Origin: Coffea arabica
Lineage: Eukaryota > Streptophyta > Magnoliopsida > Gentianales > Rubiaceae
DNA length: 64,000 nucleotides
Direction: 5' to 3'
NCBI RefSeq assembly: GCF_036785885.1
Contig: NC_092323.1
Location: forward strand, 25,490,501-25,554,500
Part shown: in pieces, positions 36,590 through 46,692 of the stretch
How the letters are laid out: each line of letters starts with the position of its first letter
Position numbering within the stretch: position 1 is the stretch's first letter
Notes under the pieces: generated by a model
Told to the model about the DNA's origin: nothing
Seen by the model: only the letters and a program-made list of their open reading frames with translations
Databases searched by the model: none
Position numbers and translations under genes: made by a program

Positions 36590-37693
36590 TTTAAGGTTAC
36601 TTAGAATCTTATGTATAAGTAATATCAATGAATTAGGACAGTTATATATTTGATAGGTACGAAACAAGTTTAAGAAGTCCTAAAGTTGTTCCGCTCAAGC
36701 AGTCAGCCAAAGGTAGGTGGTACTTATCCCTCTGAATTTTTAAATATTAAATATGAGAATTTTTTAAAGGCAAGCTCTATTTTGTTATATGCAAATGGAT
36801 CATGTAATCTATTTGAAATTTTTTGATATGCTATATATTACAATGTGAGTCGTATGTTTTATGAAAGGAAAGAAATATCCATGTGACGTATGAAATGAAT
36901 TTATGGCAAGAAAAGCTCTTAATAGTTATGAAATAAACGGTATGGGTTATAGTCCTGGTATGTTATGTTATGTTAGTCATGTGAGTCGATATAGAGCCCG
37001 ACCAATTGACTTATGTTATGTGATCAAGAAGTAATCTAGAAACCTTTTTGATCGTCCTCTAGAGGGGTTTAATCTTTGGGTTAAGTACTCAAAAGTCAAA
37101 TATTGCATGTACTTGTTATGAGCTAATATGAAATGTTTTACGTTCTCACTATTTCTTATGTATGATTATGAATGTTGTGAACTACAACTTGCTATTGCCA
37201 CTAATTAATATTATACGTTACCAATTAAATATTGTTTTGAATAATTATGCATTCAAAGTGTATGAAAATGCTTTGATATATGTAATGCTATAATTACATG
37301 GTTTAATAGGGAAGTAGTTGCTGCCTACTGAGAGAATATCACTCAACCCATTTTTACTACTTTTGTAGATTTTGGAAATTATGAATTAGTCTATGTTGAA
37401 GACCTTGAAGATGATTTCTACTAGATCCGTAGCAGATAGCAGTATGATAGTACTTGATTATTCTATAATAGTTGATGTTTGTATTGTTATCTTTACTAGA
37501 TGTGGAGCATATGGACTCAGATAATTATAGGTTGTTTTTAATTCGAATTTGTACCACACTATATTAGGTTTCATTAATGCTGTTTCAATTTAGTTATTCT
37601 TTCTAGTTTTATTTTGCCTTGCATTTCTTGAGTGAGACTTGAGGAATACATCAGATATCTTATGACTAGCACGTACGGGCAAGAGGCATGACA
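36590..37693 (+). repeat. Probable decayed gypsy LTR (solo or fragment)
   Basis: Its layout matches the long LTRs elsewhere in the window: a donor-like AAAGGTAGGTGG at about 36713, a segment GAGTCGATATAGAGCCCGACC, an ACTGAGAGAATATCACTCAACCC box, a pyrimidine-rich acceptor (CTACTTTTGTAG) ending at 37368, and a GGCATGACA end near 37693. No primer binding site, target duplication or coding domain follows. Sequence identity to the Tekay LTRs is low; the call rests on layout. Confidence 0.25.
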
Positions 37694-38723
37694 ATTACAC
37701 TATTTGTAAAAAGGATGCTCTCATGTATGACGATCTTTCTTCTCCTTTGGAGCCATGAAATTCATATAAAGTCAGCATAAGCAAATATAATCCCACATCA
37801 AGCTTGAGGAAAAACCAATTCACTTCTTGCTCCAAAAAGAGGGAGTGCAACATCTATGACTTCATTGAAGTTGTTCTCTATATAATCTTTTCTTCGATTG
37901 AGGTTAATCACGTGGATTGTTGCCCCATTTGTTTTATGGTTTGGGGTTTTTGGCACCATTGTTTTAGTTGATTGGATATCAGCATGAATCTTGTGCAATG
38001 CTGATTGCCATTAGAATGTATTTTACTCATGTTTGTTGCAACAATTGTGTGTACTAATTGAAGTAAACTTTGAGGGACCTCTCAAAGGGAGCACTGTGCA
38101 GGGACCAAATTCTTTGCTTAACCGGAGTGAGGAGTTAGGTAGGCAAGGGCTCTATTTAGGTTATGTTATTTGATCTTTTGGTACTTCTTTTTGTTTTTGC
38201 AACTTTTACCATGTTTTAATACAACTTTTTGTCATGTTTCTAATTCATGCTTAGTTTTTAGTTGTTTTTACATCTTTTTGCCTTTTCCGTTAGTCTATTT
38301 AAGGTTCTTCAGTTGTCATGTTTTTTTCTTTATTTGGACTGTGCTCCTTAATCATTAGGTAGTGACATGTTTTGGCTTTAGAGCAGCTTCTGTCTTGAGA
38401 TTTTCTTGTGGGAGGAAAGCCTATGCGGTTGCTTGGATTAGTGGGTTGTGTTGTGGAAGTTTCGAAGCAAGTGTTGCTAGAAACCCCTCTTGGTTGTGAC
38501 AAAACGAATCCTACTGTTTAATTGTGGTGATGGCAGTGATGGCTTCCTTGCACGAGGGAAAGTGAAATTTCTGTAATTTACTTTACTAGCGATCTCTTGT
38601 GATGGTTGATAGAAAAAAAATTCGGCTAATTATAATATGCTTTTATTTCACAGTAATTCAACTAGACAGCAATGATTGGTATCAGTTGGTAGGGTTGAAA
38701 AATGAACCATACCAGTCGATATT
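37694..38723. other. Gene-free flank left of the SIRE nest
   Basis: T-rich sequence with no recognised gene, RNA or transposon ends. The short open frames have low-complexity Phe/Cys-rich translations. Confidence 0.4.
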
Positions 38724-39776
38724 TGTTAGGACCGAAGACAACCTAAGAGGGGGGTGAATTAAGTTATTTAAAAAGCAAATCAAGTTATGGGTATTTTTTT
38801 GTTCAATGTGAACTTTATCCTTTTTTCTAGATGATTAATCAATTAAACAATTAATAAGAGAGCAACAACACTTGGGAGAAGAAGAGACACACAATTAAGA
38901 TTCATAAGATAGTAAATAAAAAGGAAAGAATTGCAAACCAATTTGACTACTAAGCTCCTCTTGAGCTTGAAGATCACTTTATAGAACAAGTTTTTTAAAT
39001 TGATGAAATACAATCAATCTTTGTGTACAAAGGAAGATTTACTTCCTCTTTGGCCCAAGCTACATTCGGTCAAACTAGAAAATTTTACAATCCCACAAGA
39101 TAACCCTCACAAAACTACACTAATGATGTATTTTTCTCACACAAGAAGAGCTTACACGTATCTTACACCACAAAGAGTACAAATCTTCATTGTAGAGTGT
39201 TTTCTCACTAAAACTACTCTTGATCTTTTGTATTCTCAGTGTGCAAAAGTTACTCTTTTCGATTCTAATCATATGCCTTTTATATGAGACCAAAAAGGTG
39301 CTCATTATAACTTCCAACGGATAGAAAGTAGTTGAAGAGTCAACTAGCCGTTGGGAGTGTCGGACGTCTGATACAGTTGATGTTTGCATCCGACAGCAGA
39401 TAAAGAGTTTGAAAAATCATCTTAATTCCTTCGGATGTCCAGTGCTTCCAATGATTGCGTCCGATAGTAGAAAAAGAGTATTTCAATTCTATCGGACGTC
39501 CGGTGATGGAGTTTTTTGTGCGTCCGAAGGCAGACAGAGAGTTTGAAAGATCGTTTTAATTCTTTCGGACGTCCGTTGAGGATGTTCTGCATCCGATAAG
39601 ATTTGCACAGTTTATCGAACGTTCGATATTGTCTTTGTGAGCATCCGACAGCTTTCATCTTCCTTTATCTCTTGTTCTTTAAATCAAATTGCTTTAAGGT
39701 TGAAAGTATTTCTTAGAAAAGATATTAGTACTATCCATTTGTTTTGTAAACATCAATACAGGGATCAAGATCAATA
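38724..39776 (-). repeat. 3' LTR of element A
   Basis: Starts TGTTAGGACCG in window orientation and runs to about 39776, just before pyrimidine-rich TTCTTCCCCTTTTT (the polypurine tract on the minus strand). It holds decayed palindromes (CGGACGTCTG, CGGACGTCCG, CGAACGTTCG) at about 39358-39630 and a TATA-like ATATAAAA (minus) at 39285-39278. The right edge is uncertain by a few bases because the expected CA end is mutated. Confidence 0.8.
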
Positions 39777-40247
39777 TTCTTCCCCTTTTTGATGATGACA
39801 AAACGATAGATAAAAGGAAGGAAAATGAGCAAAAGCTCTCCCTCCCTTACTCATATCAGAGAAACTCCCTCTTACATATTGCATCTCTTAGCAAAATCCA
39901 GAACAACAAAATACTCTCCAATAACTCCACCTTACAAAAACTCCCCCTTACATACAACATCCAATCTATTATCTATTCTCCCCCTTTTTGTTATCATAAT
40001 ATTAGAAAGTCATACAGCATCCATCAGTTAAAATCCATAAAAAAAATCATTAAGAACACCAAAATTCAGCAATGTCAACCAAAAGATCTATCATACAATT
40101 TTCAGTGATATCAATCAACATTAGTCCGACAATCGTATCAAAACATCAGAGAGATTCATTGGCATAAGAAAACATAAAAAAAAAGTTACAAGAGATCATG
40201 TGAAATGCATTCTAATATGAAGCGCAAATGTCCCTAAAGTGCCTAAA
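39777..40247 (-). other. 3' non-coding region of element A with repeated polypurine tracts
   Basis: Besides the tract beside the LTR, the minus strand has further AAGGGGGAG-like purine runs (plus-strand CTCCCTCTTAC, CTCCCCTTAC, CTCCCCCTTTTTG at about 39860-39990). Element B has the same arrangement. Confidence 0.6.
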
Positions 40248-40938
40248 TTATGATCTTAGATGATCCGGACCTTCTTCTTGCAAGACGAAACTGAGTAGGA
40301 TCCAATTCATCTTCAGTTTCTTCATCATCTGCCTCACTGTCTTCAGTAGCTGGACTTTTGTCTTTGTCTGATGTTGATGGTTCAAGAGCAGTAGGTTCAG
40401 AGGTTGAGGCATTGACCTCAACAGTGAGAGTAGTGGACTCAGGTCATGGCTCCTGTGGATGTTTTCCTCTTGTGGAATAGGAATGGACTCAGTGCGTGGC
40501 TCCTTTTGATATGTGTGCTCCTCTTCTTGAGGGATAGGAGGCACAAGTAGATTTTTTTTATCCAGAAAGATAGCTTGTTGCTCAGGTGTCATGGTTATCA
40601 TTAGATCATCTTTAAGGAAAATGACATATTGTTTGAGTTTCTCAAGTAGGAAAATGACTTCATGATTGGATGAGGTGGGTTGAGTAGATAATTTTTGAGG
40701 ATGGATGGAAAAGGGTGAAGTGACATGAGACTGTTTGGAAGGTCTAGGAGTAACAGGAGTTTCATGATAACTTTTGGTTCTAGGCTTCAAAACAACTTCC
40801 TTATAACACCAGTGGCCATAAAAAAACCTGACACTTTTTCTTTCAAAATAAACTTTCGTAAAACCAGAGGATGAATTCTCTTTTGGAGATACTCTAGTGA
40901 AAGGAATTTTGAAATGAGCAAAGATTGGAGTTAAAAAC
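40248..40938 (-). pseudogene. Env-like ORF of element A, C-terminal part
   Basis: Continuation of the ORF that element B interrupts; the other part is 50749-51566. 40790-40248 reads LLEKLKQYVIFLKDDLMITM then TPEQQAIFLDKKNLLVPP, closely similar to the C-terminal part of element B's 501-aa ORF. The stretch 40938-40791 encodes more of the same protein in a broken frame. Confidence 0.7.
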
Positions 40939-42141
40939 TGTAAGGTCCAAAGACAACCTAAGAGGGGGGGTGAATTAGGTTGATTAAAATCTTAATCAAA
41001 TTTATGCAATTTTTGCTTAATAAAATTTACCTTTTTTTCTAATAATGATCAATCAAGTAGATTAGAAGAAGAGAGCAATATTGATTCGAAAAACAAGTAT
41101 AGATAAGCAATGAGAGTTTTATTAAACAAAAAGAATAAGATAGAATATCAAACCGATTGTCTACCAAGCTTTCCTCAAACTTGAAGACCAATCACTAGGT
41201 TGAGCAACTTCTCTTTGATGAAAGATGATCAACTAGATGTACAATGGAGGGAGCACTTCCTCCTTGCCCTAAGCCTCACTTAGTCAAGCTAAGAAGTTTT
41301 ACAATCACTCAGATAACCCTCAACAAAGCTACACTAATGAAACTTTCAACCACAAGAGAAAAGCTCACAAGAAATTCACACCACTTGGAGAACAAATCTA
41401 GCTTTGGAGACTATTTTCTAGCTAAAATATCTCTTGAGATCTTGTAAACAAAGTGTGCAAAAGTCATCTTCTGAATCAGAATCGTTTGTATTTAAAGGGA
41501 GCCAAAAATGGGCTTCATTAATACTTCCAACGGATAGAAGGCAGATGAAGAGTCAGCTAGCCGTTGGAGCTGTCGGACGTCCGACGTCTTAGTCATCGTC
41601 CGATCCCATCGTCCGAAAATCAGTCAAGTTGTTGTTCGGACGTCCGATGGTATTTTATCGTCCGAGCTTCTGTGTCCGAACGTCGTCCAGAGAGTTATCA
41701 AATCTTTGTGGAATTTTTAGGACGTCCGATGAGATTGATGTGCGTCCGAAGCATGCGTTCGATCCTTCAGGACGTCCGATGCTTCCTTACGAGCGTCCGA
41801 CAGAGTCTTGGCAGAGAGTCATCAACATTTTGTGGAATTTTTAGGACGTCCGACACGTTTGATGTGCGTCCGAGGAGTACGTCCGATCCATCCGGACGTC
41901 CGATGCTTCCTCACGAGCGTCCGACAGAATCTTCTTCTTAATGATCTTCATCCTTTCGGACGTCCGACCAATTCCTTAGGACGTCCGACATGAGTGTCCT
42001 GTTTTTGCTTCTTCTTTTGGTTGATTTTCATTTCTTGACATATTCGTACCTGATTCTTTGATAGGCAAAAAACACTTATATTTGAAGAGAGTTGAACAAA
42101 CATTTCAAAGACCTTTGTAATCATCAAAACCAAGAATAACA
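40939..42141 (-). repeat. 3' LTR of element B
   Basis: 1203 bp. Contains eight copies of GGACGTCCGA plus half sites (41574-41990) upstream, in element direction, of a TATA-like CTTTAAATAC at 41498-41489. Has 13 bases near 41750-41762 that the other LTR lacks. Confidence 0.9.
41574..41990 (-). promoter_or_regulatory. Array of TCGGACGTCCGA palindromes in the B LTR (3' copy)
   Basis: GGACGTCCGA occurs near 41574, 41637, 41719, 41769, 41841, 41892, 41956 and 41977, four of them with the full palindrome TCGGACGTCCGA or a C-flanked form, with CGTCCGA half sites between. GACGTC is the C-box core of plant bZIP sites. The array lies upstream of the TATA-like box in element direction, where a U3 enhancer would be. 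Function is inferred. Confidence 0.55.
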
Positions 42142-42430
42142 TTCTCCCCCTTTTTGATGATGACAAAACAAAGGTTTGAAATGAGATTTGATGATTGCAA
42201 TAAAAACTCCCCCTTTCTCAATAGACAAGAACTCCCCTTTACTTAGTGAATCATAAAAAATTTTGAAAAACTCCCCCTCACTTGGCTGCCCAACCGAATT
42301 AAACAATTATCCAAAATATGACAATTAAGCAACCAACATCCAACATTTTACCAATTCAATCCATCAGCCAATCCAAATTTGATCAAATCATCAATCATCA
42401 ATCAATCCAGTACTCTCCCCCTTTTTGTCA
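42142..42430 (-). other. Polypurine tract and repeated polypurine-like runs of element B
   Basis: AAAAAGGGGGAGAA (minus) abuts the 3' LTR at 42155-42142. Further AAAGGGGGAG-like runs lie near 42210, 42232, 42270 and 42415; the farthest repeats the neighbouring context too (CTCCCCCTTTTTGTCATCAC against CTCCCCCTTTTTGATGATGAC). The rest up to 42674 is non-coding and A/C-rich on the plus strand. Confidence 0.65.
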
Positions 42431-42674
42431 TCACAAAAGGGCAATCAATCACATCCATCTCATCCACAAACATCATTCAAAAATACTTAAACATCCACAC
42501 AATCATCCACAAAATTCATTACATCCACACAATCATCATTCAAAATACTTAAACAGTACCAAAAGAAACATAAACATAATCATAACCAAATGTTGAATTC
42601 ATCTACATATCTATTGTTGAACACCACAAACACATGAATTAGACAAACAAAATGCAAATGTCCTAAATGGTGAA

Positions 42675-44180
42675 CTATGTGGATCCAGGTGTTCTTCGAG
42701 AGAGCTGATATTGGGAGAGGTCCTCCTCTTCAGTTTCTTCATCATCTGCATCAACCTCTTCAACTGGTGCCTTGCCTTTATCTGATGTGGAAGGGCCATG
42801 AGGAGTCACAGGAGTTGATGAACCAGGGTCTGGAATTGATGAGCTTGGATCAGTGGGGTGTGGTTCTTTGTCATGGGAAACTTCCTCAACCACAGGTGGG
42901 GGAAAAAGAAGGTTCTTTTTGTCTAGGAAGGCTGTTTGTTGCTCAGAGGACATGGTGAGCATTAGACCATGTTCTAGAAGAAGAACATGCTGTTTGAGTT
43001 CACGAAGGAACTCAATCACTTCATCATTGGAGGAGGAAGCTGCTTTAGTGGCAGACTTCCTGGGATGAATGGGAGTGAGTGAAACAGATGAAGGATCATG
43101 TGCATTCTTAGACCTCTGTTCACTAGATGATGCCCCCTTATAAGCCCACAGATTATCTTTAAAAGCAAGATTTTTTCTTTCAAAATATCCTTTGGTAAAG
43201 GCATAAGAAGATGCTTCTTTGGGACAAACACCTAGAATTGGAACTTTGTAAAACTCAAAAATCTTTTGAAGAAACTTTCCATAAGATAATTTTCTGCGAG
43301 AATCAGTGGCATAGCGAAGTAAAAACTTGCACATGACAAAACCAAAATCAATACAAATTTTTTCTCGAAAACAGTAAAAGAGATACAACTCCATTTTGTT
43401 TGCATCAGTTCTATGGCCATCAGTGGGTACAAGCAGGTTTGAAATGATTGAAAAGGCAATTAGATTCACAGGAGCAAGATCATTCAGTTTAGCATCAGCA
43501 GGTGAGGAAAAACTTCTTTTAAAATAAGTTAACATTTTAGCCCCATTAAAATGATTATCAGCAGTAGGGTGCTCTTCATAGGAAAAGAAATTTGCAATTT
43601 TGTCCTTGCATCCAGGTTCAATAGTAGTTTTTAAAATATCATTCACAATTTCAGAATCAAAGACTAAGTCTACCCCATTAACCCTGGACATAATCTCAGT
43701 CTGATCAGTGCCTTTCCTAAGATTAGCAAAGAATTGATACAGCATTTCAGGGTAATAAACATTGGGCATAGAAACGAGATGTGACCATTTCTGGAAAGCA
43801 AATAGACTCAGAATGGATTCTAAACCTATGTGGCGAAATTTAGACGAGTTTACAGTTCGTTGAGGGATGACACCTTTCTGGGATATCCAGGAGTGTTTGT
43901 CTTTTGCAGCATCATCAAAGAATGTAGGGAGTGTGGCTGATTTTGGAGGCGGTTGAGAAGAGGTTCCCTGTCCAGATTCAGGCTGAGAGGTGGGTTGTGG
44001 AGTAGGCCGCGACATTTGACCCTTTACGGCACCTCTCTTGAAGCGTTTGGATGAACGTTTGACCGTAGGAAGATCCTCATCCTCATCCCTGAGTGGATGC
44101 TTGCGTCCGGCAGTAACCTTTCCTCCTCTTAGATTCACCATTGTGTGAAATGTGTGGAATGAAGGATGCAAATGATGCAC
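42675..44180 (-). CDS. Env-like ORF after pol in element B (plant transposon-protein type)
   Basis: Open frame of 501 aa in the position of the env-like gene of SIRE/Maximus elements. The natural start is probably the internal Met of MVNLRGGKVTAGR (about 44141), because element A starts at the matching place (MVGLRGGSAG). The N-terminal 90 residues are basic and Pro/Gln-rich (KRSSKRFKRG, nuclear-signal-like). The middle (YYPEMLYQFFANLRKGTDQTE, RVNGVDLVFDSEIVNDIL) resembles the 'putative plant transposon protein' family. Then come a helix-rich part (VIEFLRELKQHVLLLEHGL) and an acidic end (DADDEETEEED). I see no signal peptide or membrane helix, so an envelope role is doubtful. The frame is open although gag-pol is broken. 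Function unknown. Confidence 0.75.
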   Translation of the reverse strand: MHHLHPSFHTFHTMVNLRGGKVTAGRKHPLRDEDEDLPTVKRSSKRFKRGAVKGQMSRPTPQPTSQPESGQGTSSQPPPKSATLPTFFDDAAKDKHSWISQKGVIPQRTVNSSKFRHIGLESILSLFAFQKWSHLVSMPNVYYPEMLYQFFANLRKGTDQTEIMSRVNGVDLVFDSEIVNDILKTTIEPGCKDKIANFFSYEEHPTADNHFNGAKMLTYFKRSFSSPADAKLNDLAPVNLIAFSIISNLLVPTDGHRTDANKMELYLFYCFREKICIDFGFVMCKFLLRYATDSRRKLSYGKFLQKIFEFYKVPILGVCPKEASSYAFTKGYFERKNLAFKDNLWAYKGASSSEQRSKNAHDPSSVSLTPIHPRKSATKAASSSNDEVIEFLRELKQHVLLLEHGLMLTMSSEQQTAFLDKKNLLFPPPVVEEVSHDKEPHPTDPSSSIPDPGSSTPVTPHGPSTSDKGKAPVEEVDADDEETEEEDLSQYQLSRRTPGST

Positions 44181-44634
44181 ACAGTAGTAGGGAAGTGAAT
44201 CGCACAGAAATTATGGGACAAAAAGACCTTGAACAAGATTTGACAGAGCGGTTATGAGAAAGTAGGGTTTTGAGGGAAATTTGGGACTTTACGAAATGTT
44301 ATGCGATTCGGTGAAATGATCAGGAGAAATGAGTCGCAATCGATCAGGAAAAGTTTTGGTTGAGTCAATTTGGGAATGAAAGCTTCAGAATGGTATGAAT
44401 TTGAGAGTGAGAGATGAGAGAGTTCTCGTCCGAGAGGAAATAGAAGAAGAAGAGTTTGAAGCAAATGAGGAAGAAAGTTACTTTAAAAAGTGTACCGTTG
44501 CACTGTCGGACGGCCGAACGAAGTCGTGCGTCCGACATCTTCGTCCGAACAGGTGTTTGCTGGAAAAAATAGCTGAAGAACATTATCGGACGTCCGTTCA
44601 TCTTCTTTCGGACGTCCGAAGACTTTGAGAAATT
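44181..44634 (-). other. Spacer between pol and the env-like ORF of element B
   Basis: Non-coding. Contains further palindromes of the LTR type near 44505-44625 (CGGACGGCCGAAC, TCGGACGTCCGTTC, TCGGACGTCCGAAG), beside the end of pol. It could hold a promoter or splice signal for the env-like ORF, but none is evident. Confidence 0.45.
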
Positions 44635-46692
44635 TTAAGATGATTTTTCGATTATTCGCAATTTTGATCTTAGATGAATGAACTGATCTAATGGCAAAGT
44701 TTTGGTAAAAATATCAGCAAATTGATCTTTAGAACAAACATAATTTACACAAATTTCACCTTTTTGAACAAGATCTCGAATAAAGTGATGCTTTATATCT
44801 ATATGCTTTGTCCTAGAATGTTGAATTGGATTTTTGGTCAAATTAATAGCACTAGTATTATCACAGAATATAGGCATGCAGTCATATAACAATCCAAAAT
44901 CATTCAAGGTATGCTTCATCCATAAAAGTTGAGCACAACATGCACTAGCGGCAATATATTCCGCTTCGGTTGTAGACAAAGATATTGCATTTTGCTTTTT
45001 GCTAAACCAAGAAACTAAGCAATTACCAAGAAAGTGACAAGTTCCACTAGTACTTTTTCTGTCCACACGACAACCACCAAAATTCGCATCCGAATATCCA
45101 TATAAAGCAAATTCACAAGATCTATCATACCAAAGACCATAGTCTAATGTACCTTTCAAATACCTAAAAATTCTTTTAACAGCATTTAAATGTGATTCTT
45201 TTGGACAAGATTGAAATCTAGCACACAAGCAAACAACAAACATAATATCAGGTCTACTTGCGGTTAAATAGAGTAAGCTTCCGATCATACCTCTATAGTG
45301 CTTTTCATCCACATGATTACCTTCTTCATCTTTGTCAAGTTTTGTAGAAGTGCACATTGGAGTTCCAACTTGCTTTGAGTCTTCCATGCCAAACTTTTTC
45401 AGCAATTCCTTGGTATATTTTGCTTGATTTATAAAAATTCCCTCAAGGGCTTGATGTATTTGAAGTCCAAGGAAGAAATTTAATTCTCCCATCATACTCA
45501 TTTCAAATTCACTTTGCATAGTGGTGGAAAAATCCTTGCATAGATACTCATTAGTAGCACCAAAAATAATATCATCAACATATATTTGCACAATAAGAAG
45601 GTCATTTAACACTTGCTTAGTAAATAGTGTGGTGTTCACAAAACCTCTTTTGAAACCATTTTCAATCAAGAAACCACTTAATCTTTCATACCAAGCTCTT
45701 GGAGCCTGTTTTAAACCATATAATGCTTTAGATAGTTTAAACACATGACTTGGAAATTTTGTATTTTCAAAACCGGGAGGTTGATCCACATATACTTCTT
45801 GATCAATAAAACCATTTAAAAAGGCACTTTTAACATCCATTTGAAACAATTTGAAACCTTTGAAACAAGCAAAAGCAAGAAGCATTCTAATAGATTCTAA
45901 TCTTGCTACGGGAGCACATGTTTCATCAAAATCAATTCCTTCTTCTTGTGCATATCCTTTAGCAACTAATCTGGCTTTATTCCTTATAACAACACCTTTA
46001 TCATCCAATTTATTTCTAAATATCCACTTTGTGCCAATGATAGGTTGATTTTGAGGTCTATCAACAAGTGTCCAAACCTTATTTCTCTCAAATTGGTTAA
46101 GTTCCTCTTGCATAGCCAAAATCCAGTTATCATCCTTTAAAGCATCATTGATATTTTTGGGTTCAAAAAGAGAAACTAAAGCAAAATTGTCTATCAATAT
46201 TCTAGATGAAGAACGAGTCTTTACCTTTTCGGATGGATCACCAATTATAAGCTCTCTTGGATGATTTTGGCTGAATTTCCAAGCATTGGGAAGGTCTTTG
46301 ACTGAATCATCATTCTCATCTTCATCACCCTTTTCTTGATCATTATGAGCTTCATCCATCATTTCCATTGCTGCTGGTTTAGAAATTCCTTCATCACCAA
46401 TTTTCAGCTTTTCCATTCCTTCACGAACACCTACATCATCATCCTCACACGACCTTTTGGAATTATCATCATTATTTTCATCAAATGTTATGTGAATGGC
46501 TTCTTCTATCACAAGAGTCCTTCTATTAAAGACTCTATATCCTCTTTTGTTCTCACAATAACCCAAAAATATTCCTTCATCAGATTTTTTCTCAAACTTA
46601 CCAAGATATTCCTTTAAATTTAAAATAAAACATTTACAACCAAAGACTTTGAAATATCCAACCGTAGGTTTTTTTATCAAAAAACAGTTCAT
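44635..46692 (-). CDS. pol: Integrase end, reverse transcriptase and RNase H of element B
   Basis: A 685-aa open frame. It starts within the integrase C-terminal part (VGYFKVFGCKCFILN), passes an acidic linker (about 65-135), then RT from about 185 (LVDRPQNQPIIGTKWIFRNK, FQMDVKSAFLNGFIDQEVYV) with YVDD at 371-374, and RNase H with SDANFGG (Asp535), TTEAEY (Glu576) and FCDNTSA (Asp611), ending IFTKTLPLDQF. All copia-type catalytic motifs are present. The Met is not a real start: this is the rest of a polyprotein set apart by a frameshift at the T/A run 46669-46675. Confidence 0.85.
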   Translation of the reverse strand: MNCFLIKKPTVGYFKVFGCKCFILNLKEYLGKFEKKSDEGIFLGYCENKRGYRVFNRRTLVIEEAIHITFDENNDDNSKRSCEDDDVGVREGMEKLKIGDEGISKPAAMEMMDEAHNDQEKGDEDENDDSVKDLPNAWKFSQNHPRELIIGDPSEKVKTRSSSRILIDNFALVSLFEPKNINDALKDDNWILAMQEELNQFERNKVWTLVDRPQNQPIIGTKWIFRNKLDDKGVVIRNKARLVAKGYAQEEGIDFDETCAPVARLESIRMLLAFACFKGFKLFQMDVKSAFLNGFIDQEVYVDQPPGFENTKFPSHVFKLSKALYGLKQAPRAWYERLSGFLIENGFKRGFVNTTLFTKQVLNDLLIVQIYVDDIIFGATNEYLCKDFSTTMQSEFEMSMMGELNFFLGLQIHQALEGIFINQAKYTKELLKKFGMEDSKQVGTPMCTSTKLDKDEEGNHVDEKHYRGMIGSLLYLTASRPDIMFVVCLCARFQSCPKESHLNAVKRIFRYLKGTLDYGLWYDRSCEFALYGYSDANFGGCRVDRKSTSGTCHFLGNCLVSWFSKKQNAISLSTTEAEYIAASACCAQLLWMKHTLNDFGLLYDCMPIFCDNTSAINLTKNPIQHSRTKHIDIKHHFIRDLVQKGEICVNYVCSKDQFADIFTKTLPLDQFIHLRSKLRIIEKSS

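Noticed and set aside
41574..41990. Array of regularly spaced palindromes resembling a CRISPR
   Set aside because: Spacing is irregular, the unit is only 10-12 bp, it lies inside an LTR promoter region and the DNA is plant nuclear.
41564..41993. Open frames with repeated GRPM and CVR phrases (also at 50184-50600)
   Set aside because: They are translations of the palindrome array in the SIRE LTR; several frames are open at once because the repeat unit lacks stops.
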